Positions 15,109 to 24,073 of a stretch of DNA of 40,013 bases are shown in pieces (the stretch's first letter is position 1; every line of letters starts with the position of its first letter). The notes below the pieces were generated by a model. That model saw only the letters and a list, made by a program, of their open reading frames with translations. It did no database searches and had not been told where the DNA came from. The stretch lies in the NCBI GenBank assembly GCA_036563895.1, contig DATCLN010000037.1, positions 1-40,013 on the forward strand, given 5' to 3'. The translations under genes and the position numbers were made by a program. Source of the DNA: ZCTH02-B3 sp036563895. Its GTDB lineage: Bacteria > Bacillota > Bacilli > Paenibacillales > Paenibacillaceae.

Positions 15109-15891
15109 TCAGGTCCTCAGCGGGATGCCGGCGGGTTCGAGCACGTCGCGCTTGAACGCCTGGAGGGCCTCGTCGGGATCGGTGGTGAATCCGCATTCGA
15201 GGCCGACAAAGCCGGTGAAGCCCGTTTCCTTGATGGCCTTCAGGATGTTGACGTAGTTCAGTTCCCCCGTGCCGGGCTGCTTGCGGCCGGGGTTGTCCGC
15301 GATGTGGTAATGATTGATCCGGTCGCGGTAGCGGGTCGCGTTGCGGATGACGTTGCCCTCGGTGATCTGCTGATGGTAGACGTCGAAGAGCAGCTTAACG
15401 TAGGGGCTGCCCACCTGGTCGATCACGTCTACGGATTCGTCCGATCGTTGCAGGAAATGGCCAGGGTGGTCGACGAGCCCGTTGAGCGGTTCGATCTCCA
15501 GCACGACACCGGCCTGCTCCAGTAGGGGAGCGCAGCGCTTCAGGGTTTCCACCATGGTCTGCCGCTGCCTTTCCCGCGGCACGTCCGGCAGGACGTTGCC
15601 CGTTTGGGAAATAATGGAGCTGACGTTCAGGATTCTGCACGCCTCGATCGTTTCGCGCAGGGCCGCTATGTACGCCTCGCGGAGCGTTTCATCGACCAGG
15701 CTGATGAATCTGGTGCAGACGGCGCAGATGCCGACGCCGATGCGTTCCTGCTCGCGGGCCGTCCTGCGGAGATCGGGAAGCTCCCACCAGGCGTAATATT
15801 CAAGTCCGTGGAAGCCGTGCTCTTTTACTTTCTCCAGGTGCCAGATTTCGTCCCTGCCGGGATAGGCGCCGATGCACAGGGAAAATTTCAT
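15109..15891 (-). CDS. Sugar phosphate isomerase/epimerase, hydroxypyruvate isomerase-like
   Basis: A 260-residue TIM-barrel protein of the AP-endonuclease-2 / xylose isomerase-like family. ATG 15891 (MKFSLCIGAYPG) was chosen for its AAGGAGGG site. Metal and substrate residues sit at the expected strand ends: Glu in LEIEPLNG, Asp/His in LLFDVYHQQ, His in NHYHIAD, Glu in VGLECGF. The FDVYHQQ and HYHIADNPGR blocks are those of hydroxypyruvate isomerase-like proteins. It follows the dehydrogenase gene by 16 bases, so the pair probably acts in one sugar or polyol pathway. True substrate unknown. Confidence 0.85.
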   Translation of the reverse strand: MKFSLCIGAYPGRDEIWHLEKVKEHGFHGLEYYAWWELPDLRRTAREQERIGVGICAVCTRFISLVDETLREAYIAALRETIEACRILNVSSIISQTGNVLPDVPRERQRQTMVETLKRCAPLLEQAGVVLEIEPLNGLVDHPGHFLQRSDESVDVIDQVGSPYVKLLFDVYHQQITEGNVIRNATRYRDRINHYHIADNPGRKQPGTGELNYVNILKAIKETGFTGFVGLECGFTTDPDEALQAFKRDVLEPAGIPLRT

Positions 15892-15907
15892 GGCATGATT
15901 CCCTCCT

Positions 15908-16879
15908 TCACACAAGGGATACGGGGCGGCCGTAAGCCGCGGACTGCCGGGCGGCGATGGTGACCGCGTGGGTTTTCAGGGCGTCTTCGTAATCGGACAG
16001 AATCCCCGAGGGGTCTCCCGTGCGAAGGGCGTTGATGAACGCCTCGTCTTCGCACAGATACGGATTTGTTCGGGCATTGCGGATCCACATGCCTTCCTTT
16101 GTGATTTCGCGAAATTCCCGATCGCGCACTTCCAGGATGCCAAAGTCGCAGTAAAGGTCCAACCCGACATGATGGTAAACCGGCAGCATGCACGTGTTGG
16201 AGATGGACGCCACCGCGCCGTTTGCCAGCTTCAGCGTCACCGTTCCGACGTCCGGCACGTCGGTGCCGGGAACCTGCCGGTCCATGGTCCGCAGCGAGAA
16301 GGCCGCATAGACCTCCACCACCTCTCCGCACAGATAGCGAAGAAGATCCACGATATGGGTCGTCTGCTCCACAAACTGTCCGCCCGATTGGGACTCCACC
16401 CTCCACCAAGGCGCCATGGGCATATCGCCCATCCAGTAGCCCACCGCCACGCCGACCGTCCCGTCTTTCAACCGTTCGCGGGCGAAACGGGCGGGATCGC
16501 CGTATCGCCAGTGGTAGCCCACCGACGTCAGCAACCGGCGTTCCCGGATGGCGGCCGCCAGTTCCATCGGCAGTTCCAGGTTGTTTCCGATCGGTTTTTC
16601 CACGAAGAAGGGAATGCCCCTGGCGATGGCCTGACGCTCCGCTTCCCCGTGCGCCATCGGCGGCACACAGATGTATACGCCGTCCGGCCGGCCCCCGTCG
16701 AACAGATCCTCAAGCCGCTCGTACGCCCGGGCGCCGTGGTAGGCCGCCGCCGCTTGCCGGGCTTTTTCCTTGTCCACGTCATAGAAACCGACGATCTCGA
16801 CGTCCGGCATGCCGGCCAGATTGTTCAAATGCTTGACGGCGATGCCGCCGGCGCCGATGAATCCGATTTTTACGGTCAT
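15908..16879 (-). CDS. Gfo/Idh/MocA family NAD(P)-dependent oxidoreductase
   Basis: A 323-residue dehydrogenase. The N-terminal Rossmann fold shows GFIGAGGIAVKH; the family's EKP motif is at 94-96; the helix with GGQFVEQTTHIVDLLRY carries the catalytic-site His (H-x-x-D-x-x-R). Such enzymes oxidise or reduce inositols, sugars or their derivatives using NAD(P). GGAGG precedes ATG 16879. First gene of the two-gene operon with the isomerase and divergent from the AraC regulator that probably controls it. Confidence 0.88.
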   Translation of the reverse strand: MTVKIGFIGAGGIAVKHLNNLAGMPDVEIVGFYDVDKEKARQAAAAYHGARAYERLEDLFDGGRPDGVYICVPPMAHGEAERQAIARGIPFFVEKPIGNNLELPMELAAAIRERRLLTSVGYHWRYGDPARFARERLKDGTVGVAVGYWMGDMPMAPWWRVESQSGGQFVEQTTHIVDLLRYLCGEVVEVYAAFSLRTMDRQVPGTDVPDVGTVTLKLANGAVASISNTCMLPVYHHVGLDLYCDFGILEVRDREFREITKEGMWIRNARTNPYLCEDEAFINALRTGDPSGILSDYEDALKTHAVTIAARQSAAYGRPVSLV

Positions 16880-16899
16880 CAGGAATTCGACCTCCGACG

Positions 16900-16972
16900 A
16901 CGTTTAATATAAAAAAGTTCAACTTTTCTTTTTTTTCATTCTAATGGACCAAGTGCACGTTTAATATATAAT
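16900..16972. promoter_or_regulatory. Divergent control region of the sugar module
   Basis: An AT-rich gap. It holds a perfect 7-1-7 inverted repeat AAAAGTTCAACTTTT (16913-16927), a direct repeat of ACGTTTAATATA (16900 and 16957), and a + strand promoter candidate TGGACC (16945-16950), 16 bases, TATAAT (16967-16972) for the AraC gene. The repeats may be regulator sites; no protein can be assigned to them. Confidence 0.5.
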
Positions 16973-16996
16973 AATTCTCTGAATTGATATGAAAAA

Positions 16997-17848
16997 ATGA
17001 AAGAGGATGAGAGGGTGGAGGCATATTTCCGCCACTTCGTCGTCACCGGGAAAGACCTTAATCTGCCGCTGTATTTGAATACCGTCGGGTATCACCATCA
17101 CCAGGAATCGATCAGCCGGGAAGAAGGTTTTCCGTGCTATCATTGGCTGCACACGGTGCAAGGCTGCGGGATCTTTACGGTTAACGGACGCACCGAGAGA
17201 TTGCCGCCCAACCAGGGGATTTTGCTTCGGCCGCATGTCCCCCACAGCTACCGCGCGGAAACGCCGGTCTGGTCGGTTTGGTTCCTGACTTTCGGCGGAA
17301 CGCTGGCCGCTTCCATCACGGCCGCGTTCGAATTGCAGCACATGCGGCCGATCGGATGGGAACCGGATGCGCCGCTGGCCGGAGTTCACCGCGAATTCGC
17401 GGACAAATGCCGGTCCAGTTTCGATCTTGCGGGAATAGGCGGCACGCTGGAAGTGTTCACGTTCCTGGTTCGGCTCCGGCAATTCGGCCGGGTGAACGGC
17501 CGGCCTTCGCTTTCCAGCCGGCACGAGCGGCTGGCGCCGGTGTACCGCGCAATCGAGGAGGAATACGCCGATCCGGAGCTGGGACTGGACAGGCTGGCGG
17601 CGGCGCTGTCCGTCAGCCCGCAGCATCTGAACGCGCTGTTCCGCAAAAATTGGGGCTTAAGTCCCTATCAATTTTTGCTAAGGTTTCGTATTCAGAAAGC
17701 AAAGGAATTGCTTCAGCAGGAACCCCACCGACCCGTCGGGGAAATCGCGCGGGCGGTGGGGTTCCGCGAGCCCAGCCATTTCATCCGGACGTTCCGGCAG
17801 CTTTCCGGAATGACGCCGACTCAATTTCGAAAGCAATACGGCCCATAA
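16997..17848 (+). CDS. AraC-family transcriptional regulator of the sugar module
   Basis: A 283-residue regulator. The N-terminal half is a cupin sensor (HWLHTVQGCGIFTVNGR, LLRPHVPHSYRAE); the C-terminal double helix-turn-helix spans about 185-280, with GEIARAVGFREPSHFIRTFRQLSGMTPTQFRKQYG. ATG 16997 has a weak ribosome site; GTG 17015, preceded by AGAGG at good spacing, is an equally likely start and would shorten the protein by six residues. Divergent from the dehydrogenase-isomerase operon and followed 25 bases on by the MFS transporter. Confidence 0.88.
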   Translation: MKEDERVEAYFRHFVVTGKDLNLPLYLNTVGYHHHQESISREEGFPCYHWLHTVQGCGIFTVNGRTERLPPNQGILLRPHVPHSYRAETPVWSVWFLTFGGTLAASITAAFELQHMRPIGWEPDAPLAGVHREFADKCRSSFDLAGIGGTLEVFTFLVRLRQFGRVNGRPSLSSRHERLAPVYRAIEEEYADPELGLDRLAAALSVSPQHLNALFRKNWGLSPYQFLLRFRIQKAKELLQQEPHRPVGEIARAVGFREPSHFIRTFRQLSGMTPTQFRKQYGP

Positions 17849-17873
17849 TTCCGTTCAGCAAGAAGGTATTCCG

Positions 17874-19070
17874 ATGATCCGCATCCGCCTGGCGTTTCAA
17901 AACTTCAAGCTGCAGACGGGCTCGGACGCCTGGCACAACTTTCGTTGCGAGCTGGCGGCTGCGCTGATTTTCAGTCTGTTCAACGTGGTGTTCAACCAGT
18001 TTTACATCCCGATGGCGATCCGGCAGGGAGCGACCGAGTTTCAGGTCGGGATACTGTCGGCGGCGCCCGCCATCGGCCTTTTGTTTTCACCGCTCTGGGC
18101 TCCGTTCATTCAAAGGTCGGACCCGAAGCCTTTCGTGATCCTGCCGAACTTGATCGGCCGGTTGCTGATTCTGCTTCCCGCGATATTCGGCGCGCCCGTC
18201 GTGTACGTGGTCACCTCGCTGATCTTCAATCTGATCATGTCGATCCAGGCGCCCGCGTACGCTTCGCTGGTGACCCGCATCTATCCGCCGCCGCAGCGGG
18301 GGCGCCTGATGGCCAACGTTCGCGTCGCCATGGTGCTGCTGATGATTCCGTTGGCCTATCTGGTCGGCGTCTGGCTGGATGCCGCCGGACCGGGAGGGCC
18401 GCTGGCGGCCGCGGCCATCACGGGCGCCCTTTCCATCCTGATCTTCCTGCGCATGCGGGAAAGCGCCCCGGATCAGCCCGCGCCCGCCGGTCGTTTCGCC
18501 TTGAAGGGGCAGTGGAGCCTCGTTCGCGAGAACCGAAAACTGCGGGTATTTTTTCTGGCCACTTTCGTGACGGGATTCGGCAACATGGTGGCGGTGCCGC
18601 TTTATCAAATCGTACAGGTTGACCGGCTGGGAATGACCGACGTGCAAATCGGCACGGCGCGCGTCGTTTATTTCGTCTTTCTTTTGGCCGCGTATTTTAT
18701 TTCCGGGCGGATGATCGACAGATATTCCGCGGAACGGACGATCGTGTACGGGATCGGAATGTGCGGGTTCATTCCGATGCTCTACGCGGTGGCGCCGGAT
18801 TACGCGACGGTGCTGATCTGCAGCGGCTTGCAGGGCACCGTGGACGCCATCTGGGACATCGGCGTTCTCGTTTTCATCAACAGAATCGCGCCCGGGCGGG
18901 AAGCGGTCGTATTCGGGCTGCACATGATGCTGTTCGGGATTCGCGGCACCGCCGGGCCGCTGCTGAGCACCGCCCTGGCGGCAACCGTTCCCCTCGCCTG
19001 GCTGCTGATGGCCGCCGCCGTGTTCGGCTGGCTCGGCGCCGCGGTTCTGCTGAAAATGTTCAGATCATGA
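17874..19070 (+). CDS. Major facilitator superfamily transporter
   Basis: A 398-residue membrane protein with about 12 hydrophobic segments. There is an MFS-like loop after the second helix (PLWAPFIQRSDPKP) and a basic central loop around residues 195-215. An AGAAGG site precedes ATG 17874. Being co-directional with the AraC gene and next to sugar-modifying enzymes suggests it moves the module's sugar or a product. The substrate and direction cannot be told. Confidence 0.8.
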   Translation: MIRIRLAFQNFKLQTGSDAWHNFRCELAAALIFSLFNVVFNQFYIPMAIRQGATEFQVGILSAAPAIGLLFSPLWAPFIQRSDPKPFVILPNLIGRLLILLPAIFGAPVVYVVTSLIFNLIMSIQAPAYASLVTRIYPPPQRGRLMANVRVAMVLLMIPLAYLVGVWLDAAGPGGPLAAAAITGALSILIFLRMRESAPDQPAPAGRFALKGQWSLVRENRKLRVFFLATFVTGFGNMVAVPLYQIVQVDRLGMTDVQIGTARVVYFVFLLAAYFISGRMIDRYSAERTIVYGIGMCGFIPMLYAVAPDYATVLICSGLQGTVDAIWDIGVLVFINRIAPGREAVVFGLHMMLFGIRGTAGPLLSTALAATVPLAWLLMAAAVFGWLGAAVLLKMFRS

Positions 19071-19124
19071 ACAACGGTTCGTCTTTTTGTCCGCCCGCGA
19101 AAAGAAGTCCAAGAGCTGTTGTAC

Positions 19125-19194
19125 GTCTGATGTCAGACTTTGAGGAAGCAAGGATAAGTCGTCAGTATTGACATTTTTCGCGTTGTGTTATATT
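19125..19194 (+). promoter_or_regulatory. Candidate jet operon promoter with an upstream palindrome
   Basis: TTGACA (19168-19173) is followed after 15 bases by TATATT (19189-19194), a short spacer, or after 17 by the weaker TATTGG. Thirty bases upstream is a perfect 6-2-6 palindrome GTCTGATGTCAGAC (19125-19138), which could bind a dimeric regulator. Confidence 0.4.
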
Positions 19195-19243
19195 GGAATG
19201 TGACCGGCTTTGCGACGCCAGAATTCGGGGAGTGTCGCGTTTT

Positions 19244-20378
19244 ATGAATTTATTCGAAGTGTTGCCGGAGAGGTTTTTTTGGCTGCTCACCGGTCCAAAC
19301 AAGCGGTTGTATGCGGAAGCGGTACTGCTTTTGTATGAGCAGTCCCAGCGAGAACGGTTTGGCATCCGATACGACATCATGCGGGATTTGCTGCAGGAAT
19401 TGATCGAAACGCAGCGGGAATTGGGCGTTGCGTACAACCCGGAAGAGGAAGAGGTCGCCGAGGCAGAACGCGCGGTACAGCAGCTTACGCTGGAAGATGC
19501 GGCAAGGATGCAGGCGAACATGATGCTGAGGCGTCTCGAGGCGCTGAAGTGGATCGATGTGGAGGATCGCGATCAGTTCCAACGGTACATTGTGCTGCCT
19601 CATTATTCAAGCCGAATTCTCGCCGTGCTGAAAGAATTGGTGGAAGCCCGGTCGGTGGAATATCAGCGGTTTGCTTTTACCACCTATCAGATTTTGACCG
19701 GGCAGGAGGCGAAGCTCCGCCCGTGTTTCGCCCTGCGCGAAGCGTTGGAAATGACCCTTCAGTTCCGGCAGGAGTTGATCGCGCTTTACAACAACATGAA
19801 ACATCACATGGAGCAGGTCGTGCGCAAGATGACGATACAGGAGGTGCTGGATCATCATTTTGACACCTACAAATCGCAAATTGTGGACAAAAGCTACCAT
19901 CGGTTGAAAACATCCGATCACGTTTCCCGCTACCGGTTCCAGATCCTGCAGAGCGTCCGGGATTGGCTGCTCGATCGGGAACTGATGGAGCAAACGACGC
20001 CGGCAAAGGCAGCCGCATCAGCCGGGCAAGCATATCGTGGTGGAGATTCCCCCGGAATGGAAGGAACAAATCCGCAAGGAGAATCTGGAGCGGATGCGGC
20101 GATCGGTCACGCGCAAGAAAGTGGAGCAGTTCGTCTCGGCGCGGATGGGCGACCGGGAACAAATGGAGATGCACGAGTTGGTGCCGGAAACGGTGGAGCA
20201 GCTCCTGCTCTTTGCGTATGTCTATGTGTACGGTCAGGACGGTTCATCTGCCTTTCAATTGCAAAGGAATCGGGAGCGCGTCATCTTTCAGATCGGGCCT
20301 TTTCGCTTTGACAATCACACGGTCGTGCGGGCAAACCGTCGTAAAGACGGGATGAGAAACGAGGTATACGGGGCATGA
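19244..20378 (+). pseudogene. jetA: Wadjet JetA (kleisin-like subunit), frameshifted
   Basis: JetA is the MukF-like subunit that bridges the JetC heads in the Wadjet anti-plasmid complex. The protein begins MNLFEVLPERFFWLLTG, a typical JetA start, with GGGGAG upstream. The first frame codes family-like sequence to about base 20008 (...RELMEQTTPAKA) and then turns into Gly-rich nonsense, ending at 20311. The next frame (+1) carries the continuation from about 20019: GKHIVVEIPPEWKEQIRKENLERM to the stop at 20378, which overlaps jetB by four bases. So one extra base lies within about 20005-20025. No slippery heptamer is seen, so decay or a sequence error is likelier than programmed shifting. Confidence 0.8.
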
Positions 20379-21028
20379 GCGCGGATCAAGACACGGCGCA
20401 GCCGGCGCGCAACGGGCTGGTCTTGCTGGAATCCCTGGGCGAATCGGAGAAAGCCAAAATCGCCGCCGCCATCAACCGGTTGCTCGCCCAAAACATCTTC
20501 ATTCGCGAGAAAGACCGGGAGACGTATACGCTCATTCGCCGAAACCGGGAAGCGGTCCATGCTTTTTTTCGTTTTCTTGGGTGGGAATTCATCCTCGACG
20601 AACGTCACGAAGTGATTTTTGTCCAGGCTCCGGACCCGTCCTTTCGCCGCCCGCTGACCCGGGATGAAACGCTCTGGATGCTGGTTCTTCGGCTGATCTA
20701 CCAAGAGAAGCGGGAGTCCCTGACCCTCACCGAATTTCCGATGACAACGCTCTACGAGATCCGCTCCAAGTATGAGACGTTCCGCCTTCCTTGGGTGAAC
20801 GTGACGACGCTGGAACGGGTGGTGCGCCTTTGCGTCCGTTATCACCTCATGGATGCCCTGGATTCCGATCTGCGTTCCGACGATTGCCGTTTTCGCTTGT
20901 TTCACAGCTGGATCTATCTGATTCCCATGGAGGACGTGAAGGCGTTCACGGAACGAATCAGGCAATACCAGCTGAAAAAGGAGGGGGACCTGCTCGATGA
21001 AATGGATGAGGAAACTTCGCTTGATTAA
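20375..21028 (+). CDS. jetB: Wadjet JetB (MukE-like, DUF4194)
   Basis: A 217-residue protein, the small winged-helix (kite) subunit that binds the JetA kleisin. Recognised from the acidic/helical pattern (LLAQNIFIREKDRETYTLIRRN) and the block RPLTRDETLWMLVLRLIYQEKR, common in DUF4194 proteins. It starts within the jetA stop (ATGA) and overlaps the start of jetC by 32 bases, so translation along jetABC is coupled. The frame is intact and the length normal. In the usual system it gives no activity alone. Confidence 0.85.
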   Translation: MSADQDTAQPARNGLVLLESLGESEKAKIAAAINRLLAQNIFIREKDRETYTLIRRNREAVHAFFRFLGWEFILDERHEVIFVQAPDPSFRRPLTRDETLWMLVLRLIYQEKRESLTLTEFPMTTLYEIRSKYETFRLPWVNVTTLERVVRLCVRYHLMDALDSDLRSDDCRFRLFHSWIYLIPMEDVKAFTERIRQYQLKKEGDLLDEMDEETSLD

Positions 21029-24000
21029 CTGGCATTATTTTATCGACGAAACCATGGAGTTCGGAAAACAAACGCTGATTACCGGACCCAACGCCGCGGG
21101 CAAATCCACCATCATCGACGCGCTGCAGGTCCTCCTTGTCGCCGACCAGCGTCAAATCCGATTCAACGCGGCCACCGAGGAAGCGAACAGGACGATGATC
21201 GGCTACCTACGGGGGAAGATCGGCAGCGACAACCTCACCTTTTTGCGCGACGGAGACTTTACGACTTACATCGCGGCCGAGTTTTGGGACGACAGATCCG
21301 GCGAATCCTTTGTCGTCGGCGTGGTAATCGATGTTTTCCGCGATCAGCAGTACGAAGAGGAATACTTCATTCTGGCCGATCGCCGGCTCGACGACCTGGA
21401 TTTTGTGAAGCCTTCCGGGCATCTGCGCAACCGGGAGGAGTTCAAACGCGCATATGCGGACTCGCCGGTTCATACCGGCCGGACGCGCGCGGTGTTTGAG
21501 CGCAATAAATCGCTGTACCAGAAGGCGTTGCTGGCCAGGCTGGGTGGACTTTCCGATCGTTTTTTCCGGATTTTCCTAAAAGCGCTGTCCTTCAGGCCGA
21601 TACAGAACGTGCGGGAATTCGTGTACGACTACATCCTGGACAAAAAAGAACTGCAGCTTGACCTGATGCGGCAAAATTTCGAATATCACGAAAAATACAA
21701 ACAAGAGCTGGAACAATTGCAAATTCGCAAGGACAAGCTGCAGCGGATTCACGACCAGTTTGTCCAATGGGAAAAACTCGGCGTGACGATCAAGGAACAG
21801 GACTATGTGATCCGCCGGCTGAAATGGCTTTGCGAGCAGGAAAAGCTGGAGATGCTGCAACAGGATCTGGAGTCGCTGGACGGCCGCCTGCGCGAACTCG
21901 AGGACCGTTTGACGCTGGCTTCCGCCAAGTACGGGGAAGCAATGGCGGAAATGGAGCGGGCGATGGCCCGGTGGACGGCCCATGATGCCGTCAGGCGCAA
22001 GAAGGAACTGGACGCACGGATCAGCGAACTTGAGACGCAATGCCGTCATTTGAGGAAAGATCTGGCAGCGGTATCGGACGCGTTGGAAGAGGAGCGGCGC
22101 GAGGCCGATCAATTGATCGGTTGGCGGGGAAATGCGCGCTGGTGCTGGCAGGTGGAGGAACTCGGCGCGCTTTCGACCGGCCTTGAAGCCTTGGCTTTCT
22201 CCGTTGGCGCATTAGGGAGGTTGTTGGGAGCGGATCAGGAGGTCCGTCAGGACGGGCGGGAAGACGAACGCGCGGGACGCATTCCCGAAGAATGTCTTGA
22301 CGGGCTGCGGCTATTCAGCGCCCGTTTGGAGAGCATCCACAACCGGATGCTGGTCGAGCGCAGCCGCGCCGAAGAACAGATCCGCGTCCTGGAGGAAAAA
22401 ATCCGCGAACTTGAGCAAACGATTCGCGACCTTGAAAACAAACGGCTCGCTTACCCTACCTCTGTGAAGAAATTGAAGACCCTTCTTGAAGAGCATCTTG
22501 GCGACCGGTCTCCCGTTTGGATTTTCTGCGAGGAAATGGAGATCGAAGACGAGGAATGGGCCAATGCGGTGGAGGGCTACCTGAACACGCAGCGCTTCGA
22601 TTTGCTGGTGCGGCCCGAAGCGTTCGCGGAAGCGCTGTCGCTCTATGAACGGAACAAGATGAATTTGCAGATTGAAGGCGTGGGTCTGGTCGACACGGAA
22701 AAGGAGCGGCGATATCTCCACACGGCCCACCCGGATTCCCTTGCCAGCGTGCTGAAAACGGACAATCCGATCATCCAGGCGCACATTGACCATTTGCTGG
22801 GACGGGTCATGAAAGCGGCGGATGAACAGGACCTGCGAAACCATAAAATCGCCGTCACCCGCACGTGCATGGTTTATCAAAACCTGACCGCGAGGCAGAT
22901 GAAGCGTTCCGTCTATGAGTTTCCTTATATCGGAAAACGGGCGATCGCGCGTCAGCTGGAGCTGAAACGGCAGGAGCTCGCGGACGCGGAGCGGGAACGG
23001 GAGCATTGGCAGGCGGTGCATCGCGATTTTGCGCATTGGGTGGAGAAGCTTTCCGGCAAAAAAGCGCGCCTCGACCGGCTCGCGGAACAGCTCGAACGCA
23101 TTCCGCACTATCTCGATCTTCGTTGGGAACTGGCCAAGGCGAAGGCGGAACTGGAAAATCTGGACATGAGTGAAGCGGATCGTCTGGAAGCCGAGTACAA
23201 ACACTGGGTGGAACAGGCGGAGCGTTGGAAAACGGAAGAAAGCCGGCTGCGCGAGGAAAAGGGAAAGACCGCCGAAACCCGGGGCCGCCGGGCAATCGAA
23301 GTTTATCTTCAAACGAACGTAGTGAACGACGCCAAACGGCATTGGGAAAACTGGAGCGCGGAGAACGATCCGGCCCTGCTCCAGGGGGCGCTTGCCCGCT
23401 GGGCGGATACCGAGAAGCAAACGATTCCGATGCAACAGAAATTGGACAACTGGCAAAACAACTGGAAAGGCAACATCACGCGGCATGAAGAAATGCGAAA
23501 CGCTCTGCGGATGCTCCGGATGCAGTACAACGCGGAGTACACGTTTGACGGTCCGGCGGACGCGGAAGACAATGAAGCTTACGACGCCTTGCTGCGGACG
23601 GTGGCGGACCTGCACATCCCCGATTACCAGCAAAAAGTCGAAAAAGCGCTGCGGGATTCCGAAGAGGAGTTCAAATCGCATTTCGTCTTCAAACTTCGCG
23701 AAGCGATCGAGATGCATCCTTTTATCACCTGTACAAATCGGAAAAAACCATCCGTCTGGTCGTGTTCGACGAGGCGTTCAACAAGATGGACGAGCAGCGC
23801 ATCCAGTCGAGCCTTCGCCTGATCAAGCAACTGAACATGCAGATGATCGCCGCGGTCCCCGACGAAAAAATGCCCCACATGGTGCCCGAAGTGACGACCA
23901 CGCTGATCGTCACGAACCGGAATTACCGCTGCCATGTCGATATGATCGATTATGGGGATTTTGCGGAATCGGGCCTTGCCCCCGTCGCCGGCGACCCTTG

Positions 24001-24037
24001 GCGGGAACCGGTCGTCGAGCAGGAAAAGCTTTTTTAG
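20997..24037 (+). pseudogene. jetC: Wadjet JetC (SMC-like ATPase), internal deletion and frameshift
   Basis: JetC is the SMC-like motor that extrudes plasmid DNA so that JetD can cut it. It starts MKWMRKLRLINWHYF; Walker A is GPNAAGKST at residues 30-38; long coiled coils run about 225-475 and 650-800, with a hinge between. The first frame is family-like up to FKLREAIEM (near 23715) and then turns to nonsense, ending at 23822. The final part is in another frame: ASFYHLYKSEKTIRLVVFDE, with the Walker B region FDEAFNKMD, to the stop at 24037. The stretch that should join them, including the ABC signature (S-G-G-E type), is missing. As written the ATPase cannot form a working head. Confidence 0.82.
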
Positions 24038-24073
24038 CGCCTTTGGCCCCGGGTAAAGGAGATATGCGCGTTG

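Noticed and set aside
19990..20030. Programmed ribosomal frameshift in jetA
   Set aside because: No slippery heptamer, internal Shine-Dalgarno or stem-loop is evident, and jetC is also damaged.
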